A stretch of 8,294 nucleotides of DNA from Pseudomonadota bacterium (GCA_021819535.1 JAKAQU010000115.1:1-8294); one strand, 5' to 3'; shown: positions 1 to 6,980, counted from the first letter of the stretch. The notes: a model not told the origin generated them from the letters alone. Made by a program: numbers and translations.

Positions 1-5
1 AACAC

Positions 6-1127
6 GTGCCGCGAGAAGCGTTGCGCCGCACGCTCGCCCCTTATCTCACCCCAGCGCCCGCGCGTGCGCTCGCCGATTTCCTGATCGATTATACGCTCTA
101 CCTCGCCGCCATCGCCGGGGTTCTCTTCGTGCCGTGGCTGGCGGTGAAATGCCTCCTGAGCGTTTTCGCCGGATTTAAAATCGCCAATCTCGGCACAATG
201 GCTCATGACGCAGCACACGGTAATCTTTTCCGCCGCCCATGGCAGAACCGGCTGGTGGGGATATTGGGCTTTCTTCCGGGGCTCTATAATTACCAACTCT
301 GGGTATACGACCATCATTACGTTCACCATCCGTTCAATAATGGCCGTCACCGAGATTCCTGGACGCCGGTCTCGAAAGCCGAGTACGATGCCATGTCGCC
401 CTTCCGGCGGTGGCGCGAACGGCTTTATCGGATGCCGTTTGGGCTGGGTTTTGCCCCTTATTACATCATCGAGCGCTGGTGGGTGGTGCGGTTTTTCCCG
501 CGCGCGGCCCTGCTTCCGGCGCGCTTCGTGTCGGCAGCCTGGCGCCATTTCGCGATCATAGCGATTTATCTAGCCTTTTTCCTCACTTTGCTCACATGTG
601 CGCCGCTCTATTCGCCAACCAGCACCACGACCGCCCTCATCCTCGGGTTCGTGGTGCCGTTTTATGTCTGGCAGACGCTGTTCTCCTTCACCGTTTTCGT
701 CCATCACACCCATCCCGATATTCCCTGGTTCGACGGCGCCGTGGATCGCAAGGATGTCGTGCCGATGGAGCAGATTTCGCTACATCTCGCCTTCCCCTAC
801 TGGTTTTCTCTGCTTGCCCATCATATTTGCGAACATCCCGCGCATCACGTGATGCCACGGATTCCCTATCACAGACTCCACGCGGCGCAGGCGCAGCTCA
901 ACGAGATTTCGCCGGATTGTTCAGTTTATCAGCGTTTTTCGTTTGCCTGGCTCAACGATACGCTGCGGCGCTGCAAACTCTATGATTACGAACGCAATTG
1001 CTGGGTCGATTATCAAGGCCGGCCGACCGCCCCCTCTCCGGTCAGCCTCGCGCAGCGGGCAGCGATCGCGAATAGTCCCGGCACGATGTACATCCCGCCC
1101 AATTCCGCGACCGCCGCAGGAGAATAG
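6..1127 (+). CDS. Membrane fatty acid desaturase (omega-6/DesA-like), possibly 5'-truncated by window edge
   Basis: Integral-membrane di-iron fatty acid desaturase that would introduce a double bond into acyl chains of membrane lipids using O2 and an electron donor. The three histidine clusters of the family are visible: HDAAHG at residues 67-72, HHYVHH at 103-108, and the C-terminal cluster HHICEHPAHH at 272-281, followed by the usual MPRIPYHRL-like segment. An extra HHTH at 233-236 precedes PDIPWF, as in omega-6/Delta12-type desaturases. Several hydrophobic stretches (about 30-60, 180-205, 210-235) fit membrane spans. The frame opens with GTG at base 6 but stays open to the left edge and no ribosome binding site can be seen, so the real start may lie upstream. 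The family is confident; regiospecificity cannot be read from the sequence. It is followed on the same strand, 70 bp later, by cobG, with which it has no evident functional link. Confidence 0.9.
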   Translation: MPREALRRTLAPYLTPAPARALADFLIDYTLYLAAIAGVLFVPWLAVKCLLSVFAGFKIANLGTMAHDAAHGNLFRRPWQNRLVGILGFLPGLYNYQLWVYDHHYVHHPFNNGRHRDSWTPVSKAEYDAMSPFRRWRERLYRMPFGLGFAPYYIIERWWVVRFFPRAALLPARFVSAAWRHFAIIAIYLAFFLTLLTCAPLYSPTSTTTALILGFVVPFYVWQTLFSFTVFVHHTHPDIPWFDGAVDRKDVVPMEQISLHLAFPYWFSLLAHHICEHPAHHVMPRIPYHRLHAAQAQLNEISPDCSVYQRFSFAWLNDTLRRCKLYDYERNCWVDYQGRPTAPSPVSLAQRAAIANSPGTMYIPPNSATAAGE

Positions 1128-1197
1128 GCGGCCGCCGATGAAAAACTGACAAGCGGGCGGCTTTCGCGGCGGGCCGCAAAGGGACTATATTCGTCTC
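1128..1197 (+). promoter_or_regulatory. Short intergenic gap with possible cobG -10 element
   Basis: The 70-bp gap between the desaturase and cobG contains TATATT at 1186-1191, only 6 nt before the cobG ATG, with a poor -35 candidate (TTCGCG at 1163-1168). The purine run AAAGGGA is about 13 nt from the ATG, which is far for a ribosome binding site. If TATATT is a real -10 element, the transcript would be nearly leaderless. This rests on motif appearance alone. No cobalamin riboswitch is recognisable and no convincing terminator follows the desaturase. Confidence 0.25.
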
Positions 1198-2415
1198 ATG
1201 CGACGACGCGGCTGGAACCCGGATGTCTTTTCGCCGATGCGGGCCGGCGATGGCTGGCTCGTGCGCGTCAAGCCGCCGGAGCAGCGCGTGGCCGCCCCGA
1301 TTGCCCGGCGCCTTGCCGGCATGGCGACGCTGTGGGGCAATGGCGCCATCGAAATAACCACCCGCGCCAGCCTCCAGCTACGCGGCATCGCGGAGACGGC
1401 GCTCTCCGATCTCGCCGCCGGCATACGCGATGCCGGTCTTGCCACAAACGACCCGGCCCTCGAACAACGGCGCAACATCCTGGTCTCGCCCCTCGCCGGC
1501 GATGACCCATCGATCGTCGGCGATCCGCTGGCGCTGGCGCGCGGGCTTGCGACCCTGCTCGCCGATCCTGCTTTCGCCGGGCTCTCGCAGAAATTTTCTG
1601 CGATCGTCGATGGCGGCGGAGTCTTGCCGCTCGCCGGTGTGCGCGCCGATATCCGGATCGCGCTCGCCGCCGAGGGAATAACCATCACCGCCCTCGACGG
1701 CACCGCGCTTGCGAGTGATGCCGCCGACGCGGCGCGGGCCGCGCTCGCGCTCGCGCTCCGCATCACGCTCGAAAACCGCCCGCCAGCGCCCCCGCCCCCG
1801 CCGCCGTCCGCCGGCTTCCTCCCCTATCCCGGCCATCGCCGCGGCGCCTTTGCCGTCCTCCCGCCGTTCGGCGCCATGCTGCCCGCCATGCTCACCACGC
1901 TCGCCGATCTCAGTGAGCGGCTCGGCGATGGCTGGCTGCGTCTTGCCCCGGGCCGGGTCGCCTTGATCGGCGGTGTCGATGAAGCATCGGCCGATGCGCT
2001 CGCGGCGGCGGCAAAAACCGCCGGCTTCATCGTCGATCGCGAAGATCCCTCGCTCGGCCTGATCGCCTGCATCGGCGCACCCGAATGCGTCGGCGGCGAT
2101 TCGCCGAGCCGGGCCGACGCCATGGCGCTCGCACCACTTCTCGCCGATGACGTGCCGCGCCCGATCCATGTCTCGGGCTGCGCCAAGGGCTGTGCGCATG
2201 TCGGCCCGGCGCCGGTGACATTGACCGGCGTCGGCCGGGCCAAAGACGGAGGCGGGCTCTATGATCTTGCCTTCGCGGGCAGCACCGAGCGCGTCGGTTT
2301 GCAGGCCGATTACCGCCTGCTTTCGATCGCCGAGGCGGCCGTCCTGCTCAATCGCCGCCCTCTGGAAAGTGCCGCCCTCAGAACGCCGGCAGCGCCGGCG
2401 CGTCCTGTCCCGTGA
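1198..2415 (+). CDS. cobG: Precorrin-3B synthase CobG
   Basis: CobG converts precorrin-3A to precorrin-3B in the aerobic cobalamin pathway, using O2, and belongs to the nitrite/sulfite reductase ferredoxin-like family with a 4Fe-4S centre. The 405-aa protein begins with a CobG-like RRG...PM.AGDG.LVRV block (residues 3-25), then the ITTRASLQLRG stretch typical of these reductases. The iron-sulfur signature is seen as C291-X5-C297 and C328-X3-C332 (CIGAPEC and GCAKGC). A proline-rich linker (about 196-206) joins two half-domains. The length is normal. The start is set by the conserved N-terminal block, because the ribosome binding site is weak. One oddity is that the position where I expect a CPG-type cysteine motif near the N-terminus reads WNPD. 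No other cob gene is present here. Its 3' end overlaps the convergent Rid-like gene by 38 bp. SirB/sulfite-reductase-like relatives are less likely given the N-terminus and the lack of a full-length reductase. Confidence 0.88.
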   Translation: MRRRGWNPDVFSPMRAGDGWLVRVKPPEQRVAAPIARRLAGMATLWGNGAIEITTRASLQLRGIAETALSDLAAGIRDAGLATNDPALEQRRNILVSPLAGDDPSIVGDPLALARGLATLLADPAFAGLSQKFSAIVDGGGVLPLAGVRADIRIALAAEGITITALDGTALASDAADAARAALALALRITLENRPPAPPPPPPSAGFLPYPGHRRGAFAVLPPFGAMLPAMLTTLADLSERLGDGWLRLAPGRVALIGGVDEASADALAAAAKTAGFIVDREDPSLGLIACIGAPECVGGDSPSRADAMALAPLLADDVPRPIHVSGCAKGCAHVGPAPVTLTGVGRAKDGGGLYDLAFAGSTERVGLQADYRLLSIAEAAVLLNRRPLESAALRTPAAPARPVP

Positions 2416-3538
2416 TGGCGACACCTTCGACTTCGACCAGCCAGTCCGGCCGGCAGACGCGTCCCTGGACGAACACCGCCGGCACCTCGGGAAGCCGTTC
2501 GGCCAACGCCGCCCTGACCCGCCAATAATCGGCGGGATCGCGCAGATAGACGATCAGATACATGAGCGCCGTCATCCCGGCGCCGCCGGCAGCGAGGAGG
2601 GCCGCGACATTTTCGAGCGCGCGGTCGAGCTGGCGCAGCACGTCTCCGAGATGAACGACCCGGCCTTTGTTGTCGATGCTCGCGGTGCCGGAAATCAGCA
2701 AATGCGCGCGATCGGCATAGGCGATGCGCGTGCCACGTTCGAAAGTGACATTGTAATCCGCCGTCGCGCAGAGATAGTCGAAATCGTTGAGATAGGAGAT
2801 CTGCGCCGGCGCAAGGCCGAGCACGGAATAGGCATCCATCGCGACGATATCATAGCGATGCGCGCAGGCGCCCTCGATGCCGGTCGAGGCGATGAAATGG
2901 GTTGCCGATGAAAGACCCTGTTCACTGAACAGATCGCGCCGGCTTGCGACCACGTCATTGTAGAAAACATCGACATCCTTGACGTAAATCCAGGTGCGCA
3001 CGCAATTGTCGCGAAGCGTGCCACCGAGCCCCTCGACCACGGCGATCAAGGTATCGAAGGCCTCGCGCGTCTGCCGGGCAACCGGGATCAGGCCCTCGTG
3101 CGCGCCCGCGCAGAGCCCGGTGGTCCAGAGATGAGCGAGATCGTTCTTTTTGATCAGCACGTGCCGCGGCGTTAGCCAGGTTTTGGCAAGTCCCGCCGGA
3201 TCGTCGATGTGATAGGCGAGAAGGGCGAGTTTGGCTTGCGAAAGCGGCGGCTGCTGGATCAATGAGAGCGCGACCGGCGAGCCGTCTTCGTCGGTGGCAA
3301 GACCGCTCAGGCGTAAAAGCGGCGCCTGGTTCATCGCATCGCTCACAAACAGGCGCCGGAACACGGCGCTGCCCGGCGCGACGCCGAGCGAGCGGCGTGT
3401 CGCCGCATAGCGCCGCTCAAGATCGGCGATCTGATCGGCAAAATCGAGATCGGCATCCGCCTCGACGACGATGAAATGTTCAGCGCCGCCGGACTTGCCG
3501 AAAAAAGACTTGCTGATTGCCTTATTGGTGCAGAGCAT
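2378..3538 (-). CDS. Multi-domain Rid (YjgF)/chorismatase-like protein, last gene of the ubiTUV operon
   Basis: A 386-aa protein made of Rid/YjgF-like segments: a weak one near residues 20-110, a clearer one at about 140-235 (RQTREAFDTL...VRTWIYVKDVDVF), and a C-terminal one at about 266-375. The last resembles chorismatases (FkbO/Hyg5/XanB2 group): FERGTRI at 266-272, SGTASI at 283-288, GDVLRQLDRALENV at 298-311, and CRPDWLVEVEG at 362-372 with an acidic residue where those enzymes carry a catalytic Glu. Chorismatases release hydroxybenzoate or dihydroxycyclohexadiene carboxylate from chorismate, so 4-hydroxybenzoate supply for ubiquinone is plausible. A non-enzymatic or new role in the UbiTUV pathway is equally possible. 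The ATG at 3538 is chosen because AGGAGA lies 9 nt upstream. The frame stays open for 134 more codons upstream, but these run into ubiV and have no protein character. It starts 37 bp after the ubiV stop, on the same strand. The Rid fold is confident; the reaction is not. Confidence 0.8.
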   Translation of the reverse strand: MLCTNKAISKSFFGKSGGAEHFIVVEADADLDFADQIADLERRYAATRRSLGVAPGSAVFRRLFVSDAMNQAPLLRLSGLATDEDGSPVALSLIQQPPLSQAKLALLAYHIDDPAGLAKTWLTPRHVLIKKNDLAHLWTTGLCAGAHEGLIPVARQTREAFDTLIAVVEGLGGTLRDNCVRTWIYVKDVDVFYNDVVASRRDLFSEQGLSSATHFIASTGIEGACAHRYDIVAMDAYSVLGLAPAQISYLNDFDYLCATADYNVTFERGTRIAYADRAHLLISGTASIDNKGRVVHLGDVLRQLDRALENVAALLAAGGAGMTALMYLIVYLRDPADYWRVRAALAERLPEVPAVFVQGRVCRPDWLVEVEGVAITGQDAPALPAF

Positions 3539-3576
3539 CGCAGAAAATCTCCTGATGTGAGCGTGGGAGGCTCCGG

Positions 3577-4494
3577 TCAGCCGTTCGCGATCGCCGTATT
3601 CGTGGCCGCCCGATGCCATTCCATTCCCGGCCGGCCATGCAGGTAGCCGTTGATGAACGGGTCGGGCGCGATCATTTCGGCAAGCCGGGCCAAGGCCTCT
3701 TCGGCCTCCATCGCGTGATCGAGAACGGCACGATAGAGAGCCGCGACCGCGACCATGTCGCATGTGTGCGGCGAGAGGCGAAAATGGCTGACCCCGGCCT
3801 CGCGCAGGCGATCGAGTTCGCCGAGCGGGGCGAAATAGCCGTGCGACAGGGTCTCGGTGCCGTTGATGGCGAGCAAGGGTCGGCCATCGAGTTCGCTCGC
3901 GACCATCCCATCCGCGTCGTGCCCGCAAACGAACTGACAATCATCCTTGTGCAGATCATGCGCGCGGGCGTGATAGCAGCGTTGCGAAATCGCCAGGTGC
4001 TGACGGCCGAAAGCGAAAACCTCGGTCGCGCCGGTCGGGTTGTGGGCGGCGAGGATCGCGATCGACTCCAATGACATTTCGGCGGGCATATTGATCCGCG
4101 CCGCCCCGAGCCGGACGAGAACGTCGAGCGTTCCCTCGTTGAAAACATTGATCAGGGGGCCCGAGACGAATTTCCGTCCGCCGACGACCCTAAGGGCCGC
4201 GAGATCGTTGATCTCGATCACGTCCGCGGATTCGAGCGCGGCTTCGACGAATTTCGCCTCGCGCGCTTCGGTGATCAGCGCCGGGGTCGAAAACACCACT
4301 TCCTTGCCGGCGCGGCGCAGGCGAGCCGCGATGTCGGGCAGGTCTTTTTCGAACCAGGGAAGACGCTTGCTGCACACGATCTCGCCGAGATAGACGCAGG
4401 TGATCGGTGCTTCATCGGCGATGCGGGCATAAAAATCGCGCCGCTTCTCCGCCGGCCAATGAAACAGAAGCGGGCCGAGAGTGAGGCTCGTCAT
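3577..4494 (-). CDS. ubiV: O2-independent ubiquinone biosynthesis protein UbiV (U32 family)
   Basis: UbiV pairs with UbiU as a 4Fe-4S heterodimer required for the O2-independent hydroxylation steps of ubiquinone synthesis. The protein is 305 aa (E. coli UbiV is about 292). The N-terminus LTLGPLLFHWP...YLGEIVCSKR is typical of the family. Four candidate cluster ligands are visible: C41, C173, C186 and C190, the last three in RCYHARAHDLHKDDCQFVC, giving C-X12-C-X3-C plus one distant cysteine. The C-terminal region SHFRLSPHTCDM and the INGYLHGRPGM end also fit. The start is the ATG at 4494: it overlaps the ubiU TGA as ATGA, and AAAGGA lies 5 nt upstream. An in-frame ATG at 4500 would add two residues but falls inside that binding site. 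Co-translation with ubiU is likely, as expected for obligate partners. Confidence 0.95.
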   Translation of the reverse strand: MTSLTLGPLLFHWPAEKRRDFYARIADEAPITCVYLGEIVCSKRLPWFEKDLPDIAARLRRAGKEVVFSTPALITEAREAKFVEAALESADVIEINDLAALRVVGGRKFVSGPLINVFNEGTLDVLVRLGAARINMPAEMSLESIAILAAHNPTGATEVFAFGRQHLAISQRCYHARAHDLHKDDCQFVCGHDADGMVASELDGRPLLAINGTETLSHGYFAPLGELDRLREAGVSHFRLSPHTCDMVAVAALYRAVLDHAMEAEEALARLAEMIAPDPFINGYLHGRPGMEWHRAATNTAIANG

Positions 4495-5483
4495 CGCCAT
4501 CCTTTCGCATAAGCGGCAAAGGTTTCGCGCCCACCTTCGGCGATCGCCCGCAGGGCTGCGGTATCCGGCAGCGGTTTTCCTGCGGCCAGCGCGTCGAGAA
4601 TGCCACGGAACGCCGCAACCACGGTTGCGACATAGGCGCGGCTTCGCTGCCGGCCTTCGATTTTCAAGGCCGTGACGCCGGCGGATTTGAGTTCGGCGAG
4701 GAGCGGGATGACGTTGAGCGCCGTCGGCTCCTCGAACAGATAGCGTTCCTCGCCGCGCACCGAAAACCGGCCCTTGCACGGCGTCGGGTAGGCGGCGCTC
4801 TCGCCGGCATCGACGCGGTTCATCATGACGCGGCCGAGATAGGAGACCAGTTGGCCCTCCTCTTCGCGATAGCTGACATGTTCGGCCGGCGCGCAGACGC
4901 CGTCACAGCTCGGCGAGCGGCCGGTCATGTAGGAGGAAAGATAGCACCGCCCCTCGACCATGGTGCCGAGGCTGCCGAAGGCGAAGACCTCGGCCTCGAT
5001 CCCGGTATCGGCAATCAGGGCGGCGACTTCGGCCACCGATAATACGCGCGGCAAGACGATGCGGCTCACGCCGAAAGTCTCGGCGTAAAAGCGGATCGCA
5101 AGCGGGCTCGCCGCTGCTGCCTGCACCGAGAGATGACGGCGAAGACCCGGATGGTGGTTTGCTGCATAATCGAGCATGCCGAGATCGGCGAGGATGACGG
5201 CATCGGCGCCCGCCTTCGCCGCGGCATCGATCGCCGCGCGCCAGGGGCCGGGATCGCCGGCACGCGGAAATGTGTTGACGGCAACGAAAACCCGCGTGCC
5301 ACGCCCATGCGCATAGGCAACCCCGGTGCGAAGATCATCGGCATCGAAATTCAGCCCAGGGTAGTTGCGGGCATTGGTCGAATCCTGAAAGCCGCAATAG
5401 ACGCTGTCGGCCCCGGCGTCGACGGCCGCGCGCAGTGCCGCCGGCGTGCCCGCCGGAGAGACCAGTTCGAGATAGCGTGTCAT
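4491..5483 (-). CDS. ubiU: O2-independent ubiquinone biosynthesis protein UbiU (U32 peptidase-like)
   Basis: UbiU is the iron-sulfur partner of UbiV in O2-independent ring hydroxylation of ubiquinone precursors; despite the U32 'peptidase' label it is not considered a protease. The protein is 330 aa, like E. coli UbiU (331). It opens with ELVSPAGTPAALRAAVDAGADSVY and contains the GRCYLSSYMTG block. Cysteines C180, C197 and C236 have the spacing X16 and X38 that separate E. coli C176, C193 and C232. The residue matching E. coli C169 appears to be G173, whereas an additional cysteine, C193, is present (see findings). C30 is a further cysteine near the N-terminus. The ATG at 5483 overlaps the ubiT TGA as ATGA and has GGAAAGG just upstream. 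The stop overlaps the ubiV start in the same way, so the three genes look translationally coupled. Confidence 0.95.
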   Translation of the reverse strand: MTRYLELVSPAGTPAALRAAVDAGADSVYCGFQDSTNARNYPGLNFDADDLRTGVAYAHGRGTRVFVAVNTFPRAGDPGPWRAAIDAAAKAGADAVILADLGMLDYAANHHPGLRRHLSVQAAAASPLAIRFYAETFGVSRIVLPRVLSVAEVAALIADTGIEAEVFAFGSLGTMVEGRCYLSSYMTGRSPSCDGVCAPAEHVSYREEEGQLVSYLGRVMMNRVDAGESAAYPTPCKGRFSVRGEERYLFEEPTALNVIPLLAELKSAGVTALKIEGRQRSRAYVATVVAAFRGILDALAAGKPLPDTAALRAIAEGGRETFAAYAKGWR

Positions 5484-6151
5484 GTCGCCTTTCCAATCTG
5501 CCCGCGCCGCCGCGCCAGCACTTCGATGCGTGAAACCCGCGCGCTCAGCGCATGAAATTCCTGTTCCAGGCGCGCGCAATGCGCGGCGAGTGGAGATTTT
5601 TCCTGTCGCTCGGCATGCAGTGCTTCGTGCCGCAGAACGGCACGCCGTCGGGCAAAGGCGAGCCCGCGCTCCAGCGCCAGCATCGCGCGTCGTGCCATCC
5701 GCCGGCCCGGCCCGAACAAATCGAGTGCCGAGGCGAACAAATCGACCTCATCGCGTTCGAGCGCATTGCGAAGGCTCACGATCGCCTCCGTGTTGCCGGT
5801 GACGATGATGTCGCGCGCGAAAAACGCGGCGTCACTGTCGAGCCGGCCTTCGAGCAACGCGACCAGTGCCGCAAGCCGGCCTCTGACGATGGCGTTCGGC
5901 GTTTGCGTAAAATGCGGGACGGCGGCCAGCGAGAGAGAGTGCCCGCCGAAACGAAGCAGGAAGCGGTGGGGAAGATCGGTCGGTTCGATGCCGATCGCGG
6001 CCGGTGGATGCGCAGCAAGTGTCGCAAACAGGCGCGGATGCTGGCGCTCCAGCCGGCGCAACACGAGCGATGCCGAGCGCGTCGTGAATGCCGCCGGCAG
6101 GAGAGAGAGCATGTTGCCAGCGAGTAAGACGGGAAATTCGGTTTCCGCCAC
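5480..6151 (-). CDS. ubiT: O2-independent ubiquinone biosynthesis accessory protein UbiT (SCP2 domain), with C-terminal extension
   Basis: UbiT is an SCP2-type lipid-binding protein thought to hold prenylated ubiquinone intermediates for the O2-independent pathway, as UbiJ does in the aerobic one. The 223-aa product has a hydrophobic N-terminus (residues 6-20), the SCP2 core with HRFLLRFGG at 62-70, and FFARDIIVTGNTEAIVSLRNAL at 110-131 followed by DEVDL, the usual signature end. Residues about 147-223 form an arginine-rich tail with a heptad-like stretch (LEQEFHALSARVSRIEVL, 195-212); E. coli UbiT is only 174 aa. The start is GTG at 6151, set by GGAGG at 6159-6163 with 7-nt spacing. The ATG at 6155 is out of frame, and the first in-frame ATG (residue 14) would cut the conserved N-terminus. 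It heads the operon and lies downstream of the FNR-type site. Confidence 0.88.
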   Translation of the reverse strand: MAETEFPVLLAGNMLSLLPAAFTTRSASLVLRRLERQHPRLFATLAAHPPAAIGIEPTDLPHRFLLRFGGHSLSLAAVPHFTQTPNAIVRGRLAALVALLEGRLDSDAAFFARDIIVTGNTEAIVSLRNALERDEVDLFASALDLFGPGRRMARRAMLALERGLAFARRRAVLRHEALHAERQEKSPLAAHCARLEQEFHALSARVSRIEVLARRRGQIGKAT

Positions 6152-6158
6152 GCATTTG

Positions 6159-6163
6159 CCTCC
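6159..6163 (-). promoter_or_regulatory. Ribosome binding site that fixes the ubiT GTG start
   Basis: On the minus strand this reads GGAGG, 7 nt before the GTG at 6151. It decides between that GTG and a nearby out-of-frame ATG at 6155, which would have only 3-nt spacing. Confidence 0.7.
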
Positions 6164-6234
6164 ATGCCGGCGTGCTGCCGGCCATCCGCTTTCTGCAAAA
6201 CGGGGTCATTTCCCTGCCCGGGGATGATGCTGCG

Positions 6235-6248
6235 TTGATCTAAATCAA
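6235..6248. promoter_or_regulatory. FNR/CRP-family operator TTGAT-N4-ATCAA in the ubiT / 2OG-oxygenase divergent promoter
   Basis: The 14-bp sequence TTGATCTAAATCAA is a perfect match to the FNR-type consensus TTGAT-N4-ATCAA, recognised in alphaproteobacteria by FnrL, FixK, AadR or NnrR-like regulators. It is the only such site I found in the window. Its centre lies about 90 bp before the ubiT start and about 67 bp before the oxygenase ATG. A class II arrangement (site centred at -41.5) would put a ubiT start site near base 6200 (about 48-nt leader) or an oxygenase start site near 6283 (about 25-nt leader). No strong -10 hexamer is seen at either point. Low-oxygen activation of ubiTUV is the likeliest role; the effect on the rightward genes is open. 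Confidence 0.82.
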
Positions 6249-6308
6249 CGCGTGGACAAGAAATGTCGCGCATCTCGGCACATGGGCCAGTTGCCAGGGG
6301 ACAGTTTC

Positions 6309-6980
6309 ATGGCGAATACTGAAGGACCGTTGCGAATGCTCGACGAGGCGGCGATCGCCGCCGCAGATCTCGTGCATGACCCTTATGATTACGCTTTCGT
6401 CGAGCAGGCCATGCCCACCTCCCTCAAGGAGGAGGTGCTGGCCGATGCGCCGCTCATTCCCGACCGCGGCAGCTACGGGCTTCCTAGTCTGCGTTACGGG
6501 CCGCGTTTCGGCGCCGTGGTCGAGGATCTGCTGAGCGCCCGGTTCCGCCGGCTGGTCGAGGACAAATTCGATATGGATTTGAGCCGCCGGCCGCCGGTGA
6601 TCGTGATGATGGGCAACACCACCGGCCATTACAACGAAGGCTATGCCCATCCTGATTCGAAACATAAAATCGTGACCGTCTTGCTCGGCTTCACCCGCGC
6701 CTGGCCCTATGAGCGTGGCCGGCTGCGCGTTTTGCGAAGCGCCGACCGCGAGGATATGGCCTTCGAATTCGCCCCCGAATTCGGCCGCATGCTGATGTTC
6801 CGCGTCTGCGATCATTCCTGGCATGGCTTCCTGCCACAGAAAGGGCCGCGGATGAGCCTGCAACTCTGCTTCGTCGATTCGGAATGGTATGTCCGGCGCG
6901 AATACTGGCGTCACAGCGCGAGTGCCATGGCCAAATCCGTGCCCATCCTCAAGAAGATCATCGAATGGGCGCCACGATGA
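6309..6980 (+). CDS. 2-oxoglutarate/Fe(II)-dependent oxygenase-like protein 1
   Basis: A 223-aa protein with the double-stranded beta-helix facial triad of 2OG-Fe(II) oxygenases: H114-P-D116 in GYAHPDSK, distal H172 in DHSWHGF, and R181 nine residues later as the probable 2OG carboxylate ligand. The stretch GRMLMFRVCDHSWHGF is a typical late core strand. The N-terminal part (about 1-95) has no recognisable motif and may shape the substrate pocket. Such enzymes hydroxylate small molecules, peptides or lipid/sugar groups with O2; the substrate here is unknown. The ATG at 6309 is preferred because AGGGGA lies 7 nt upstream. In-frame GTG 6252 and ATG 6282 lack binding sites, and GTG 6252 lies immediately beyond the FNR box. 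It is followed 13 bp later by a second enzyme of the same superfamily, so the two probably form an operon divergent from ubiTUV. Confidence 0.8.
   Translation: MANTEGPLRMLDEAAIAAADLVHDPYDYAFVEQAMPTSLKEEVLADAPLIPDRGSYGLPSLRYGPRFGAVVEDLLSARFRRLVEDKFDMDLSRRPPVIVMMGNTTGHYNEGYAHPDSKHKIVTVLLGFTRAWPYERGRLRVLRSADREDMAFEFAPEFGRMLMFRVCDHSWHGFLPQKGPRMSLQLCFVDSEWYVRREYWRHSASAMAKSVPILKKIIEWAPR

Noticed and set aside
410..985. A 191-codon plus-strand frame inside the desaturase gene
   Set aside because: The desaturase frame carries all histidine boxes; this frame has low-complexity Arg/Ala/Ser content and no start signal.
1378..2424. A 348-codon open frame on the minus strand opposite cobG
   Set aside because: Arg/Gly-rich translation with no motif. 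CobG on the plus strand has clear family motifs and cluster cysteines, so this is a codon-bias shadow in GC-rich DNA.
3539..3940. Upstream extension of the Rid-like protein by 134 residues
   Set aside because: It would overlap the end of ubiV in another frame, is Arg-rich and unlike any domain, and the ATG at 3538 has a good AGGAGA binding site.
4495..4779. Upstream extension of UbiV to a 400-residue protein
   Set aside because: The extension overlaps ubiU in another frame. The family N-terminus begins at the ATG at 4494, which is coupled to the ubiU stop.
6252..6308. GTG 6252 or ATG 6282 as start of the first oxygenase
   Set aside because: Neither has a ribosome binding site, and GTG 6252 lies immediately after the FNR box where promoter elements are expected. 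ATG 6309 has AGGGGA at good spacing.
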